From the NCBI GenBank assembly GCA_029101305.1, contig JAQXQS010000150.1, forward strand, positions 1 to 64,000: DNA of 64,000 bases, given 5' to 3'. How positions within the stretch are numbered: the stretch's first letter is position 1; every line of letters begins with the position of its first letter. Shown in pieces: positions 44,764-54,500 of the stretch. The position numbers and the translations under genes were made by a program. Source of the stretch: Clostridia bacterium (lineage in GTDB: Bacteria; Bacillota; Clostridia; Lachnospirales; Lachnospiraceae). The notes below the pieces were generated by a model that searched no databases, was not told the origin of the DNA, and was given only the letters and a program-made list of their open reading frames with translations.

Positions 44764-47148
44764 ATGAAAGACTACTATAAAGTAACCACATTTCCCAAAT
44801 GCAGGGAAGCCAGCGTGGTAAAAGGAGAAAAGTATAGAATTACTGTTTTGACAGAAGGACTTCTTCGTCTGGAATACAGTGAAAGCGGGAATTTCGTGGA
44901 TGAAGCAACCCAGACTGTATGGAACCGTGATTTTGAGACCCCGGAATATCTGGTAAAAGAGGAAGAGGATCAGCTGGAGATTATCACAAGCCGTCTTCAT
45001 CTGATCTACAATAAGAAGAAATTTTCTTCTCACGGGCTCAGCATAAAAGGCCAGACCCGCCTTGCATGGCATTATGGGGAGAAAAAAGACAATCTTGGAG
45101 GAACCGTAAGAACACTGGACGAAGTGGACGGTGCCTGCCCTCTGGAAGATGGAATCATGTCAAAAAGCGGCTATGCCCTTTTGGATGACAGCAAATCCCT
45201 TCTGATCGGGGGAGATTCCTGGATAAAGGTGAGAGAAGAGGCAGAGGAAGATCTGTACTTTTTCTGTTATGGAAGAGATGATAAGGAAGCGTTGAAGGCT
45301 TATTATCATCTTTGCGGAAGGACACCTATGATTCCAAGATATGCGCTTGGAAACTGGTGGAGCCGTTATTATCCATATTCTGAAAAAACGTACCTGGAGC
45401 TGATGGATAGATTCCAGGAAGAACAGATCCCATTTACTGTGGGCGTTATTGATATGGACTGGCATGTGACAGAAGTGGATCCGAAATATGGGGAGGGCTG
45501 GACCGGATATACCTGGAACCGGGATCTTTTCCCGGATCCACAGCGATTCCTGCAGGAATTGCATAAGAGAGGAATGCGCGTGACCTTAAATGTGCATCCG
45601 GCAGATGGTGTTCAGGCCTATGAAGATATGTATGAGGAAATGGCAGATGCCATGGGCGTTGACAAATCCAAAGAGCTTCCTGTGAACTTTGATATTTCCG
45701 ATCAGAAATTCCTGGAAAAATATTTTGAGATTCTGCATCATCCTTATGAAAAAATGGGAGTGGATTTCTGGTGGATCGACTGGCAGCAGGGCGGCAACAC
45801 GAAAGTGGAAGGCCTTGATCCATTGTGGATGTTGAATCATTTCCATTATCTGGACAGCGGCAGGGAAGGAAAGCGACCGATCGTATTTTCCAGATATGCA
45901 GGTCCGGGAAGCCACAGATATCCCATTGGCTTCTCAGGAGATACCATTGTGACCTGGGAATCCCTGCAGTTCCAGCCGTATTTCACTGCGACTGCATCTA
46001 ATATCGGTTATGGCTGGTGGAGCCATGATATTGGTGGTCATATGTTTGGCTATCGTGATGATGAGATGGAAGCACGTTGGTATCAGCTGGGTGTATTTTC
46101 CCCGATCATGAGATTGCACAGTACTCAGAATGAATTCCTGGGAAAAGAGCCGTGGAGATTCCCGCTGGAGATTCATCAGGTGATGAACGATTTCCTTCGT
46201 CTGCGTCACAAGCTGATTCCATATTTATATACAATGAATTACAGAAGCTATGCAGATAGCGAACCTCTTGTAGAGCCGCTGTATTATCAGTATCCGGATG
46301 CAGAAGAGACTTATAATGTGAAAAACGGCTTCTTCTTTGGCACAGAGCTGCTGGCTTTTCCGGTGACTACACCGAGGATTCCGAAGCTTCATGTGGCAAA
46401 AACAAAAGGCTGGCTGCCGGCGGGAACTTTTATTGATATTTTCAACGGAATGATCTATCAGTCAGACAAAGAGCGGAAAGTGAATTTTTACCGTGATATC
46501 GCATCTCTTCCGGTGCTGGCAAAGGCTGGTGGTATTGTGCCTATGACAGATGAAATTTATGGAGAAGCAGCTTCCAGGAATCCAGAATCCCTGAGAATCC
46601 GCGTATATGCAGGGGCAGATGGAGACTTCCGGCTTTATGAGGATGACAATGAAACCCGTGGATATGAAGAGGGACATTGTGCTGTTACACCGATGAAGCT
46701 TACCTGGAGCGAAAAGCCAGTATTTGAAGTCGGAGCGGTGACAGGTGAAAGTGTCCTGGTTCCGGAAATGAGAGATCTGACGCTGGAATTCTGGGGAGTT
46801 ACCGAGAGTCAGGTGAAAGTGATAGACGGTGGAAGAGAAGTGGAATGTGAGAATTTCTATGATGCAGGGAAAAATGTACTTACTGTCCGAATTAATGGAC
46901 ACAAAAACGCTGACTCACTTCTGGTACAGTTTACAGAAAAAACAGAGCTTGGAAGCAATCATGTAGAACAGCGCATTCTGGATTTCCTGCAGCAGGCAGA
47001 GATTTCTTTCACATTAAAAGAGAAGATCATCGCATCTGTACGCAGACAGCCAGACCCGGTTCTTCTGGCTGGAGATCTCTATTCAGGTGACCTTGATCCG
47101 GAGCTGGCAGGAGTTCTTATGGAAATTCTTACTGCGAAAAGAGATTAA
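44764..47148 (+). CDS. GH31 alpha-glucosidase-type enzyme
   Basis: 794 residues. The catalytic barrel carries DFWWIDWQQGG with nucleophile D339 and GFSGDTIVTW with acid/base D393; PRYALGNWWSRYYPYSE and YGWWSHDIGG are further GH31 motifs. No signal peptide, so it acts on imported alpha-gluco-oligosaccharides (alpha-glucosidase or isomaltase/xylosidase type; uncertain). A C-terminal helical tail of about 60 residues (residues 735-794) is extra. The stop codon touches a dispersed repeat element. Confidence 0.92.
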   Translation: MKDYYKVTTFPKCREASVVKGEKYRITVLTEGLLRLEYSESGNFVDEATQTVWNRDFETPEYLVKEEEDQLEIITSRLHLIYNKKKFSSHGLSIKGQTRLAWHYGEKKDNLGGTVRTLDEVDGACPLEDGIMSKSGYALLDDSKSLLIGGDSWIKVREEAEEDLYFFCYGRDDKEALKAYYHLCGRTPMIPRYALGNWWSRYYPYSEKTYLELMDRFQEEQIPFTVGVIDMDWHVTEVDPKYGEGWTGYTWNRDLFPDPQRFLQELHKRGMRVTLNVHPADGVQAYEDMYEEMADAMGVDKSKELPVNFDISDQKFLEKYFEILHHPYEKMGVDFWWIDWQQGGNTKVEGLDPLWMLNHFHYLDSGREGKRPIVFSRYAGPGSHRYPIGFSGDTIVTWESLQFQPYFTATASNIGYGWWSHDIGGHMFGYRDDEMEARWYQLGVFSPIMRLHSTQNEFLGKEPWRFPLEIHQVMNDFLRLRHKLIPYLYTMNYRSYADSEPLVEPLYYQYPDAEETYNVKNGFFFGTELLAFPVTTPRIPKLHVAKTKGWLPAGTFIDIFNGMIYQSDKERKVNFYRDIASLPVLAKAGGIVPMTDEIYGEAASRNPESLRIRVYAGADGDFRLYEDDNETRGYEEGHCAVTPMKLTWSEKPVFEVGAVTGESVLVPEMRDLTLEFWGVTESQVKVIDGGREVECENFYDAGKNVLTVRINGHKNADSLLVQFTEKTELGSNHVEQRILDFLQQAEISFTLKEKIIASVRRQPDPVLLAGDLYSGDLDPELAGVLMEILTAKRD

Positions 47149-47247
47149 ACAGGCTCCAGAGCGTGTTTGGGAAATCATTCCTGCAATCTGCATGTCTCAC
47201 TTTGCGGAAGATGTTGCAGAAAGCCTTTTTTAAACACGCTCCAGCGT
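47147..47247. repeat. Dispersed AAACACGCTC repeat, longest copy 7 with inverted ends
   Basis: GGCTCCAGAGCGTGTTT at the left end and AAACACGCTCCAGCG at the right end form an imperfect terminal inverted repeat around a GCAGAAAGCCTTTTTT core, about 100 bases in all. It looks like a small non-autonomous palindromic element. Confidence 0.6.
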
Positions 47248-47268
47248 GCTTAATTTGGAGGTAAAATC

Positions 47269-48096
47269 ATGATTCATGAAATAATGGAAATTCAAGTCGA
47301 AGGCTCTGAATTTAAAGCAGAGCTGTATACATATTTTCTCGATAATTCGCCGGAAATCGATCCGAAAAGAAAGCGCCCGGTTGTAGTGATCTGCCCGGGA
47401 GGCGGTTATGTTATGACATCAGACAGGGAAGCAGAAGGACTTGCAATGAGATTCCTGGCAATGGGATATCATGCGGTAGTTCTGCGTTACAGTGTATCAC
47501 CTGCTGTATATCCGGAGGCTCTGCTTCAGCTGGCGAAAACTGTGGCACTGCTTCGCGCAAATGCAGAGAAGTGGCATATTGATAAGGATAGTATTGTCCT
47601 TCAGGGCTCCTCTGCTGGCGGCCACCTTGCAGCAAGTCTGGGAGTATTCTGGAAAAAATTATTTCTGGAAAAAAAGCTGGGAATATCTTCTGAAATATTC
47701 CGGCCAAATGGTCTGATCCTCAGCTATCCGGTAATTACTTCCGGGGAAAAGGCGCATCAGGGCTCCTTTGAATATCTTCTTGGAGAGGATTACAGCAATG
47801 AAGAATTGCGTGACAGTGTATCCCTGGAAAAGTGGGTGACAAAGGATACCCCGCCAGTGTTTATGTGGCATACGGCAACAGATGAATCTGTCCCGGTGGA
47901 AAATTCCCTGCTGTTTTTCGAAGCTCTTCACCGTAATGAGGTTCCTGTGGAATTGCATATTTATCCGGTGGGACCTCATGGCCTGGGTCTTGCTGATGAA
48001 GAGACAAAGCGCTTCGATGGTTTTGGAATCCAGCCAGAGTGCCAGTCCTGGATCAAGCTGGCGGAAGATTGGATGAAGTATAGATTTACTCATTAA
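47269..48096 (+). CDS. Alpha/beta hydrolase, BD-FAE/acetyl esterase type
   Basis: 275 residues. VICPGGGYVM is the oxyanion-hole loop; nucleophile S115 in QGSSAGGH, D205 in HTATDESVP and H237 in GPHGLGL complete the triad. No signal peptide. Such esterases remove acetyl or feruloyl groups from sugars, fitting an oligosaccharide locus; the substrate is not assignable. Confidence 0.88.
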   Translation: MIHEIMEIQVEGSEFKAELYTYFLDNSPEIDPKRKRPVVVICPGGGYVMTSDREAEGLAMRFLAMGYHAVVLRYSVSPAVYPEALLQLAKTVALLRANAEKWHIDKDSIVLQGSSAGGHLAASLGVFWKKLFLEKKLGISSEIFRPNGLILSYPVITSGEKAHQGSFEYLLGEDYSNEELRDSVSLEKWVTKDTPPVFMWHTATDESVPVENSLLFFEALHRNEVPVELHIYPVGPHGLGLADEETKRFDGFGIQPECQSWIKLAEDWMKYRFTH

Positions 48097-48197
48097 CTTT
48101 ATTGCTTATATTGATAGAATAAAAAATAAATGAAAATCCAATCGAAAATATGTTCACTTTGCCAGATGACAAAAAGCGACAAGTATGGTAGTATAAA

Positions 48198-48510
48198 TAC
48201 ATCAACAAAAGAGAAATACGAAGAATACTTAAGAAACCTAAGCTACGAAAGAAAGTCATAAAATACAAAAGAAACAAAAAGCACGAAAGTTCTGTGGTTC
48301 TACGAAAGATTTATAAAGTACAAAAGATAATAAAGTTCAAAGGAACGATCGTAGAGTAAAGAAATCAAAGTACAGAAGAATCCTGGTACACGAAAGAAGC
48401 TAAAGTACAGAAGAATGATATCATACCAAAGAAACGAAAGTACGAAGGAACAATAGTACACCAAAGAATTTAGAGTACAAAAGAGTATAAACCACAAGGA
48501 ATTACATTTC
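48198..48510 (+). repeat. Diverged tandem array of 35-base purine-rich units (TAC-RAAAGAA)
   Basis: About 17 half-units start at 48226, 48244, 48264, 48282, 48301, 48319, 48336, 48352, 48371, 48387, 48406, 48424, 48441, 48457, 48476 and 48493 (plus weak ones at 48198 and 48217). Spacing is 16-20 bases. Each opens TAC(0-2 N)RAARGAA followed by 6-8 variable bases, often ending AAAG. Consecutive half-units pair into 35-base units (five in a row from 48301 to 48475 are exactly 35). Indels between half-units rule out a coding repeat. May be a non-coding RNA; a similar pair (TACAAAAAG, TACAAGAAG) lies at 50383-50405. Confidence 0.75.
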
Positions 48511-48552
48511 GCAAGGCACATCCGATAACCTATAACAAAACACATCAGAAAA

Positions 48553-48579
48553 ATGGCTGGGAAGCAGATTCCCAGCCAT
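48553..48579. terminator. Perfect hairpin after the tandem array
   Basis: ATGGCTGGGAA and TTCCCAGCCAT, 11-base perfect stem, loop GCAGA. Downstream bases are AT-rich without a T run on the plus strand; on the minus strand TTTTCTGATG follows. Confidence 0.6.
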
Positions 48580-48629
48580 AAATTATAACAATATCTGTAA
48601 ATCTCCATAATAGCAATAATAAATTTTTT

Positions 48630-48774
48630 GTAACTGTTCAGAGCCAAGCGGATTTATGTACAAAAGTGTGAATCATGCTTGCATGAATGAACACTTTTGT
48701 ACATAAATCCATTTGGCGGATACGCCACACCGACGAAATGCGAAGCATTTTGGAGGTTGGCTCTGAACAGTTAC
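48630..48774. repeat. Nested palindromic element, family B full copy
   Basis: Outer perfect 18-base inverted repeat GTAACTGTTCAGAGCCAA (48630-48647, 48757-48774), inner perfect 20-base repeat starting GGATTTATGT (48650-48669, 48691-48710), and a small central TCATGC/GCATGA stem. About 145 bases, no ORF. Relatives at 44.65 and 41.47 kb. Confidence 0.8.
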
Positions 48775-48868
48775 AATTTTTTATTTCTTTAACAAGGAAA
48801 ATTATGGTTCTCTAATAAGAAATCGTGTATACTGAATTTAAGAATATAAAATGCTGTAAAGGAATGCA

Positions 48869-50380
48869 ATGAATACCAAAGAAGCTATGAAAATTCTGGA
48901 GATTGATCCAGAGGATGATGAACGTGAGATTAAACGAAAATACCATAAGATGATCAGTCTGTTTCACCCGGACTCCGTAAGCGAGGTCAGCGAAGAACAT
49001 ATCCGCCGCGCCCAGAAGATTAACGAAGCCTACCGGTTGTTATGCCAAAGTGTTGAAACTGGATTGCACAGCAGAAAGCGGACGGCAGCAGCTGGTAAAA
49101 GGATGACACAGGAGCAGACACGGAAGGGAAAGGCGGCTCAGCAGCAGACTGCTTCGCAGGAATGGAGCGGGGAACGAAATGAGACTGCTTTTATTCCAAG
49201 AAATATCTATATGCATTACAATATGGAACTATCCGAAGAAGAAAAAGCAGCTTCTGCAGGGAAGCTTTTTTATCAGACAGCCAGAGGCAAATATCTGTGG
49301 GATCCGGAGGAAGAAGATTTTACGCTTTTTCTTACAAGTCTGCGCCAGGCATCAGCAGAACTTCTGGAGAAAACAGAGAGCAGGATTTCTGGTGATTTAT
49401 CCGCTGTTCCCAATCTGAAAGAGTATCGTTTCCGCGTCCAGGCAAAAATATTTGAATATTTATCCATGGAGTATGTGAATCCGATCCAGGCATTGGATTC
49501 AATGGTAATACCAGAGACCACAGATGGGAAAGGGCAGAGGATTTATCTGTTTAAAGCATTTTTGGCGGCAGAAGCGGGTACTGCAGAGAGCAGACTCATA
49601 TCCCAGCTGCAGCCGGAAGAGTATCTTTATCCGAGAACTTTTCAGGGGAACCAGATCCAGGTTATGAATAAGTCCAGACAGGTATTAGGGTATCTGCATA
49701 TGGATGATGACAGGCTATACTTTTGTATAATTCCTCTTTTGAAGAAACATGCGGCACAGGTGAAGCTGCTTGTGCGGGCAGAAAGAAGCTGTGGTGGATA
49801 TAATAACAGCAGATGCAGCAGTAATATCGTTGGAGAAAAAGGCAGAAAATATTCAGGAAATCAGTGGAGCAGAAGTAAAATAAAAAAGGATGTGGACTTC
49901 TATTTCCGGGTGGAAGAAGAGGAAATCCGCTATAATTGTGCGGAGCTGAATCTGAAATTAGCAGAGGTTTTGTCTGGTTACGAGAAATATCTTGGAAAAT
50001 ACTGCCATAAGCAGGGGGATTTTGAGGATTTATTTCAGAGATTGTCCCACTCTGATTTTCGCAGCCGTTTTCATCTAAAAGAGAAGGATTTACAGTATAT
50101 CCAGGAGAAAGGGATGGATACCATCCGCAGTCATGCCCAGGATTTTGTGCGGACGCGGCTGGCACCTGCCCGGATTCCAAATGATGGCAAGCAGACTCCC
50201 ATGCGTGGGCACCCGGTATTTCTGGCCCAGCATGCGACTGGGTGCTGCTGTAGGGGCTGCCTATATAAATGGCATAGAATTCCATCTGGAATACCGTTAT
50301 CCAAGGAACAACAGGAATATGTAGTGGATGTTCTGATGGAGTGGATTGAGAGAGAAGTTAATAAGAAATATCTGAAGTAA
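48869..50380 (+). CDS. DnaJ-domain protein fused to DUF4186
   Basis: 503 residues. N-terminal J domain (about 4-60) with intact HPD motif (FHPDS), needed to stimulate DnaK. A Lys/Gln-rich linker and an unrecognised middle region (about 110-380) follow. The C-terminal domain (about 384-503) matches my memory of DUF4186: HSDFRSRFHLKEKDLQYIQE, then GHPVFLAQHATG, C459-C460-C461-R-G-C464 and LYKWHRIPSG. DUF4186 is usually a stand-alone protein of about 110-120 residues. The Cys cluster suggests metal binding. No signal peptide. Lies 38 bases before sbcD. Confidence 0.75.
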   Translation: MNTKEAMKILEIDPEDDEREIKRKYHKMISLFHPDSVSEVSEEHIRRAQKINEAYRLLCQSVETGLHSRKRTAAAGKRMTQEQTRKGKAAQQQTASQEWSGERNETAFIPRNIYMHYNMELSEEEKAASAGKLFYQTARGKYLWDPEEEDFTLFLTSLRQASAELLEKTESRISGDLSAVPNLKEYRFRVQAKIFEYLSMEYVNPIQALDSMVIPETTDGKGQRIYLFKAFLAAEAGTAESRLISQLQPEEYLYPRTFQGNQIQVMNKSRQVLGYLHMDDDRLYFCIIPLLKKHAAQVKLLVRAERSCGGYNNSRCSSNIVGEKGRKYSGNQWSRSKIKKDVDFYFRVEEEEIRYNCAELNLKLAEVLSGYEKYLGKYCHKQGDFEDLFQRLSHSDFRSRFHLKEKDLQYIQEKGMDTIRSHAQDFVRTRLAPARIPNDGKQTPMRGHPVFLAQHATGCCCRGCLYKWHRIPSGIPLSKEQQEYVVDVLMEWIEREVNKKYLK

Positions 50381-50418
50381 AGTACAAAAAGTAAAATACA
50401 AGAAGCAGGGAGTTGTAT

Positions 50419-51570
50419 ATGAGAATATTTCACTTGTCAGACTTACATATTGGCTTGAAATTGATCAACCGTGATCTTAGGGAGGATCAGGAATATATAT
50501 TGGACCAGATCATACAGAAAGCGAAGGAAGAAGTGCCAGATGCAATCGTCATCGCTGGAGATATTTACGATAAGGCAGTTCCATCTGCAGAAGCAGTGGA
50601 AATTTTCGACCATTTTATCGGGGCGCTGCGAGAAGCCGTGCCAGATTGCGTAATTATGATGATCAGTGGTAATCATGACAGCGCACCCCGTGTAAACTGT
50701 TTCCGGAGTGTACTGGGACATCAGAAAATTTACATGATCGGAATACCGCCACAGACGGAAGAAGACCACATTGAGAAGGTTGTGCTTCAGGATGAATATG
50801 GCACGGTGAATTTTTATCTTCTTCCTTTTGTGAAACCGTCTATGGTGAAGCTGATCACAGGCACAGATGAGAATGGAAATAATTTTTCTTATAATGATGC
50901 CATTCACCAATTGATCGAAAGGGAAGAAATCGACAAGGAGCAGCGAAATATTCTGGTAAGCCATCAGTTTTACCTGTCTATAGGGGAAAACGCTGATTCA
51001 GTAGAGCGAATGGATTCTGAAATCCGAACTGTTGGTAATATTGACCAGGTATCTGCGGATATTCTGGAGAAATTTGATTATGCGGCTCTTGGTCATATCC
51101 ATAAACCGATGAAAGTAGGCAGTGAATTTTACCGCTATAGTGGTACTCCTCTGGCATGTTCTGTAAGTGAGGCAGGTCAGAGGAAAGGAATCATACTGGT
51201 TGACATAAAGCGAAAAGGAGAGATCAGCACAGAAGTGCTTCCACTTGTTCCCCTGCGCCAGATAAAAATAATCAAGGGTGATCTGGAAAGCGTTCTGGGA
51301 CAGGCCTGCCAGGATTATGTAACAGTTGTTCTCACTGATAAGGTTGATCTGGATGTGATCGATATGCAGGATCGTCTGCGCCTGGCATTTCCGGGATTGC
51401 TGGAGATTCGCCGTGAGACAGTACGGCAGGCAGACTATACCAGAAGAGCTGTAAGCGAGAAAGAATTGAATCCATTTGAACTTTGCTGTCAGTTTCTTGC
51501 AGATGCAGATGAGGAAGAGAAAGAAATTATTCAGGATGTTATCAATACAGTACAGGGGGTGGCGAAATGA
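50419..51570 (+). CDS. sbcD: Exonuclease SbcD (Mre11-like)
   Basis: 383 residues from the ATG at 50419 (GGGAG before it). Phosphodiesterase motifs I HLSDLHIGL, II AGDIYDKAVPS, III GNHDSAPR, IV VSHQFY and V LGHIHKP are complete. With SbcC it cleaves DNA hairpins and processes double-strand breaks. Overlaps sbcC by four bases (ATGA). Confidence 0.95.
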   Translation: MRIFHLSDLHIGLKLINRDLREDQEYILDQIIQKAKEEVPDAIVIAGDIYDKAVPSAEAVEIFDHFIGALREAVPDCVIMMISGNHDSAPRVNCFRSVLGHQKIYMIGIPPQTEEDHIEKVVLQDEYGTVNFYLLPFVKPSMVKLITGTDENGNNFSYNDAIHQLIEREEIDKEQRNILVSHQFYLSIGENADSVERMDSEIRTVGNIDQVSADILEKFDYAALGHIHKPMKVGSEFYRYSGTPLACSVSEAGQRKGIILVDIKRKGEISTEVLPLVPLRQIKIIKGDLESVLGQACQDYVTVVLTDKVDLDVIDMQDRLRLAFPGLLEIRRETVRQADYTRRAVSEKELNPFELCCQFLADADEEEKEIIQDVINTVQGVAK

Positions 51571-54500
51571 GACCTGTGAAGCTTACAATGCAGGCATTTG
51601 GATCTTATGGAAAACTGACGCAGATTGATTTTCGGGAGCCCAATCAGAATCTTTTTCTTGTAACCGGAGATACTGGCGCAGGAAAAACCACCATATTTGA
51701 TGCCATTGTATTTGCACTTTATGGAGAGACCAGCTCCAGTACCAATAAGAAAGAGGGCGTTGTTCTCCAGAGCCAGTATGTGGAATTGAATGTAGAGCCT
51801 TTTGTAGAACTGGTTTTTTCAGAAGGAATTGGTGAAGACTGTCAGTTTTATACAGTTCGCCGTGTGCCCAGACACCTGAAGCTGCTTACAAGAGGCGCAG
51901 GGAAAAATAGTGGCAGTCGTGAGGTGGCAGGGTCTGTAAGTCTGACCATGCCAGATGGAACAGAATATCCCCAGAAGGAAGCTGACAGTAAGCTGGGAGA
52001 GATTCTTGGACTTACCAAAAGCCAGTTCATGCAGGTTGCAATGATCGCGCAGGGAGAATTTATGGAGCTTCTTCGTGCCAGATCCGATGATAAGAAAGTA
52101 ATTTTCCGGAAATTGTTTAATACAGAATTATATCAGAATATTGTAGAAGAATTGATGAACCGGAAGCGCTCTCTTGAGAAGGATATCGCACAGATTAAGA
52201 CAGCGTGCCAGACGGAGGCTGCACATGTGATAATTCCCCGGGAATATGAGAAGCATGAGGAAATGGAAAACCTGAAGAAGCAGATCCAGAATGGCGAAAT
52301 TGTAGTTATGGACCAGTTTCTCGGGCTTCTGACAGAACTGTGTGGGAATCTGCGTACAAATGTGGGAATTGCTAAGAAAGAACTGGAAGCTGCTTCGGAA
52401 ATCCGGGATGAAAAAAGAGATACCTACAATAGTGCCAGCCAGCTGAAAAATTTGTATAGTCAGTTAGAAGCTGCCACCATGCGGCTGGAAGCATGTAAGA
52501 AAGTCGAAGCACAGATGAACGAAAAGGCTGTGCTTTCTGCCCAGATTAAAAAAGCGTATGAGATTAAAGGGGAATATGTGCGCTATCAGGATTCCCTGAA
52601 AAATATGTATACCTGTGAAAATGCATTAAAAGAGCAAAAAGAGAAAAAGCCTGTGCTGGAAATCCAGTCAAAGACAGCGTCAGATGAAGCTAAGGAGGCG
52701 AAAAATACAGCAGATCAGGAGCTTCAGGCATATACAAGTGTCTATGAACGGGTAAATAAAGAAGTGAAACTTCTGAAACAGATCAAAGAAGCAGAGACTG
52801 ATGTAAAGAATAGTGAGAATAGCTGGCATGCAGCACAGACTGCAGACAAAAAGGCCAGGGAAGCACTTGAAAGTCTTGAAAAAAAAGAAACAGACTGGAG
52901 AAGCCAGTGTGAAAAGCTTTTAGATACTAATGAAAAAATTGCTGTCTGGAGGGGAAAAAAGCAAGAATTGGAAATTCTTGACGGAGATTTAAAGGAAATC
53001 ACACAACTCCTGAAAGATATCGAAACTCAGAAGAGACAAGCCGAAACTGCAAGGCTGGAGTACATGAAAATAAGCAGCCAGTATGAAGAGAAGAATCAGA
53101 AATATGAATCTATGAGGCGCATTTTTCTGGATGAACAGGCTGGCTTTCTCGCCAGGGAGCTTCGAAGCGGGAAACCCTGCCCGGTATGTGGTTCGTTGGA
53201 GCACCCAAATCCATGCGAAGCACCTGAAGTTCACGAGGATCTTACCCGGGAATCTCTGGAACAGGCAGGGAAAGAGGTTTCAGATCTTCGCAGCCGGCAG
53301 GAACAGGCCGCAGGAGCCGTGCGCTCATCTGCTGATTTAGCTGCAGTAAAAGAAAAGGAATGTTCAAAACGGGTAGCAAAATTATGCGGACAGATATTGG
53401 AGAAGAGAAATCTGTTTTCTGGCACGGAGAAATGTGACAACACAGGGGAAATAGAAAAAATTCTCAAAAACTGGGATGAAATCCTACAGACAGAAGGTGC
53501 AGGGCTCATGGCAGACAGACAGAACCTGCTTCAGCTTCAAGAAGCCCTGAATCAGATGGAAGAAAAGAAGAAAGCAGGAAAACGGGCAGTAGAAGCTGCC
53601 GGTCAAAAACTGACGGAAGCAGCTGCTGCAGCCAAAAGTAATCAAAAACTCCTGGAACAGCTTCTGGCTTCCAGGGAATACCCCTCTGAGGAAGCTGCCA
53701 TGCAGGAATTTAACCAGGCGAAGGCCAAATGGAAGATGGCAGATGGGAATGCGAAGGCATCCCAGGAAAAAGAAAAATCTGCGATAGAGCTTTTGACGAA
53801 CTGCACCAGCCTGATCCGGCGGTATGAGCTGGAGCTTCCGGGCTTACAGAAGAGTTGTCAGGAAAGGCTTGTTTCTTATCAGGATTTAATGACTGCCCGG
53901 GATATGACAGAAAGCGAATGGTCTGCTATAGCTGATCAGTATTCCAGGGAAACGATAGATCTGATTCAAATGGAGACAGATACCTGGAGGCAGAATCTGA
54001 TCGCAGCACAGACTGCAGAGGAAACTGCGAAAAAAGCCATCGATGGCAGAAAGAGACCGGATATGGAGAAGACCAGAATACAGATGGAAGAGTCGGAAGC
54101 AAAACGTATTCAGGCCCAAAAGAACCTGGAGCTGTATAAAGAGCAATATAAAGCAGATAAGGATGCCTGCGATATCCTTACCCCGCAGATGGAAAAGCGT
54201 GGAAAGATTATTGAGAAACATGGGAAATTGGAGACCTTATATAAGCTTCTGTCTGGAAATATGTCTGGAAACAGGATGGATCTGGAGACTTTTGTACAAA
54301 GGTATTACCTGGAGAAGATTCTTTATGCAGCGAACAGGCGCTTTCTGGATATGTCCGCTGGACAGTTTGAACTTCGTATGGTAAATGAGGAAAATGCAGG
54401 AAAAGGGAAAAACCGTGGTCTGGATCTTATGGTCTATTCCAATGTCACTGGAAAAGAGCGGGAAGTCCGTACGCTTTCCGGGGGAGAATCCTTTATGGCG

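Larger units (their letters stand above)
48097..48868. other. 772-base gene-free region with tandem array, hairpin and palindrome
   Basis: In order: a possible promoter (TTGCCA at 48159-48164, TATAAA at 48192-48197), the tandem array 48198-48510, the hairpin 48553-48579, the palindrome 48630-48774, then the DnaJ-fusion gene leader. No credible ORF on either strand. Confidence 0.7.

Noticed and set aside
48198..48510. CRISPR array
   Set aside because: Repeats are 9-10 bases, diverged and separated by only 6-8 bases; no identical 25-40 base repeats and no cas genes in the window.
48300..48647. Minus-strand open frame of 115 residues over the tandem array
   Set aside because: The array is purine-rich on the plus strand, so stops on the minus strand are rare by chance. 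The peptide is low complexity with no ribosome binding site, and indels between units break any repeat phase.
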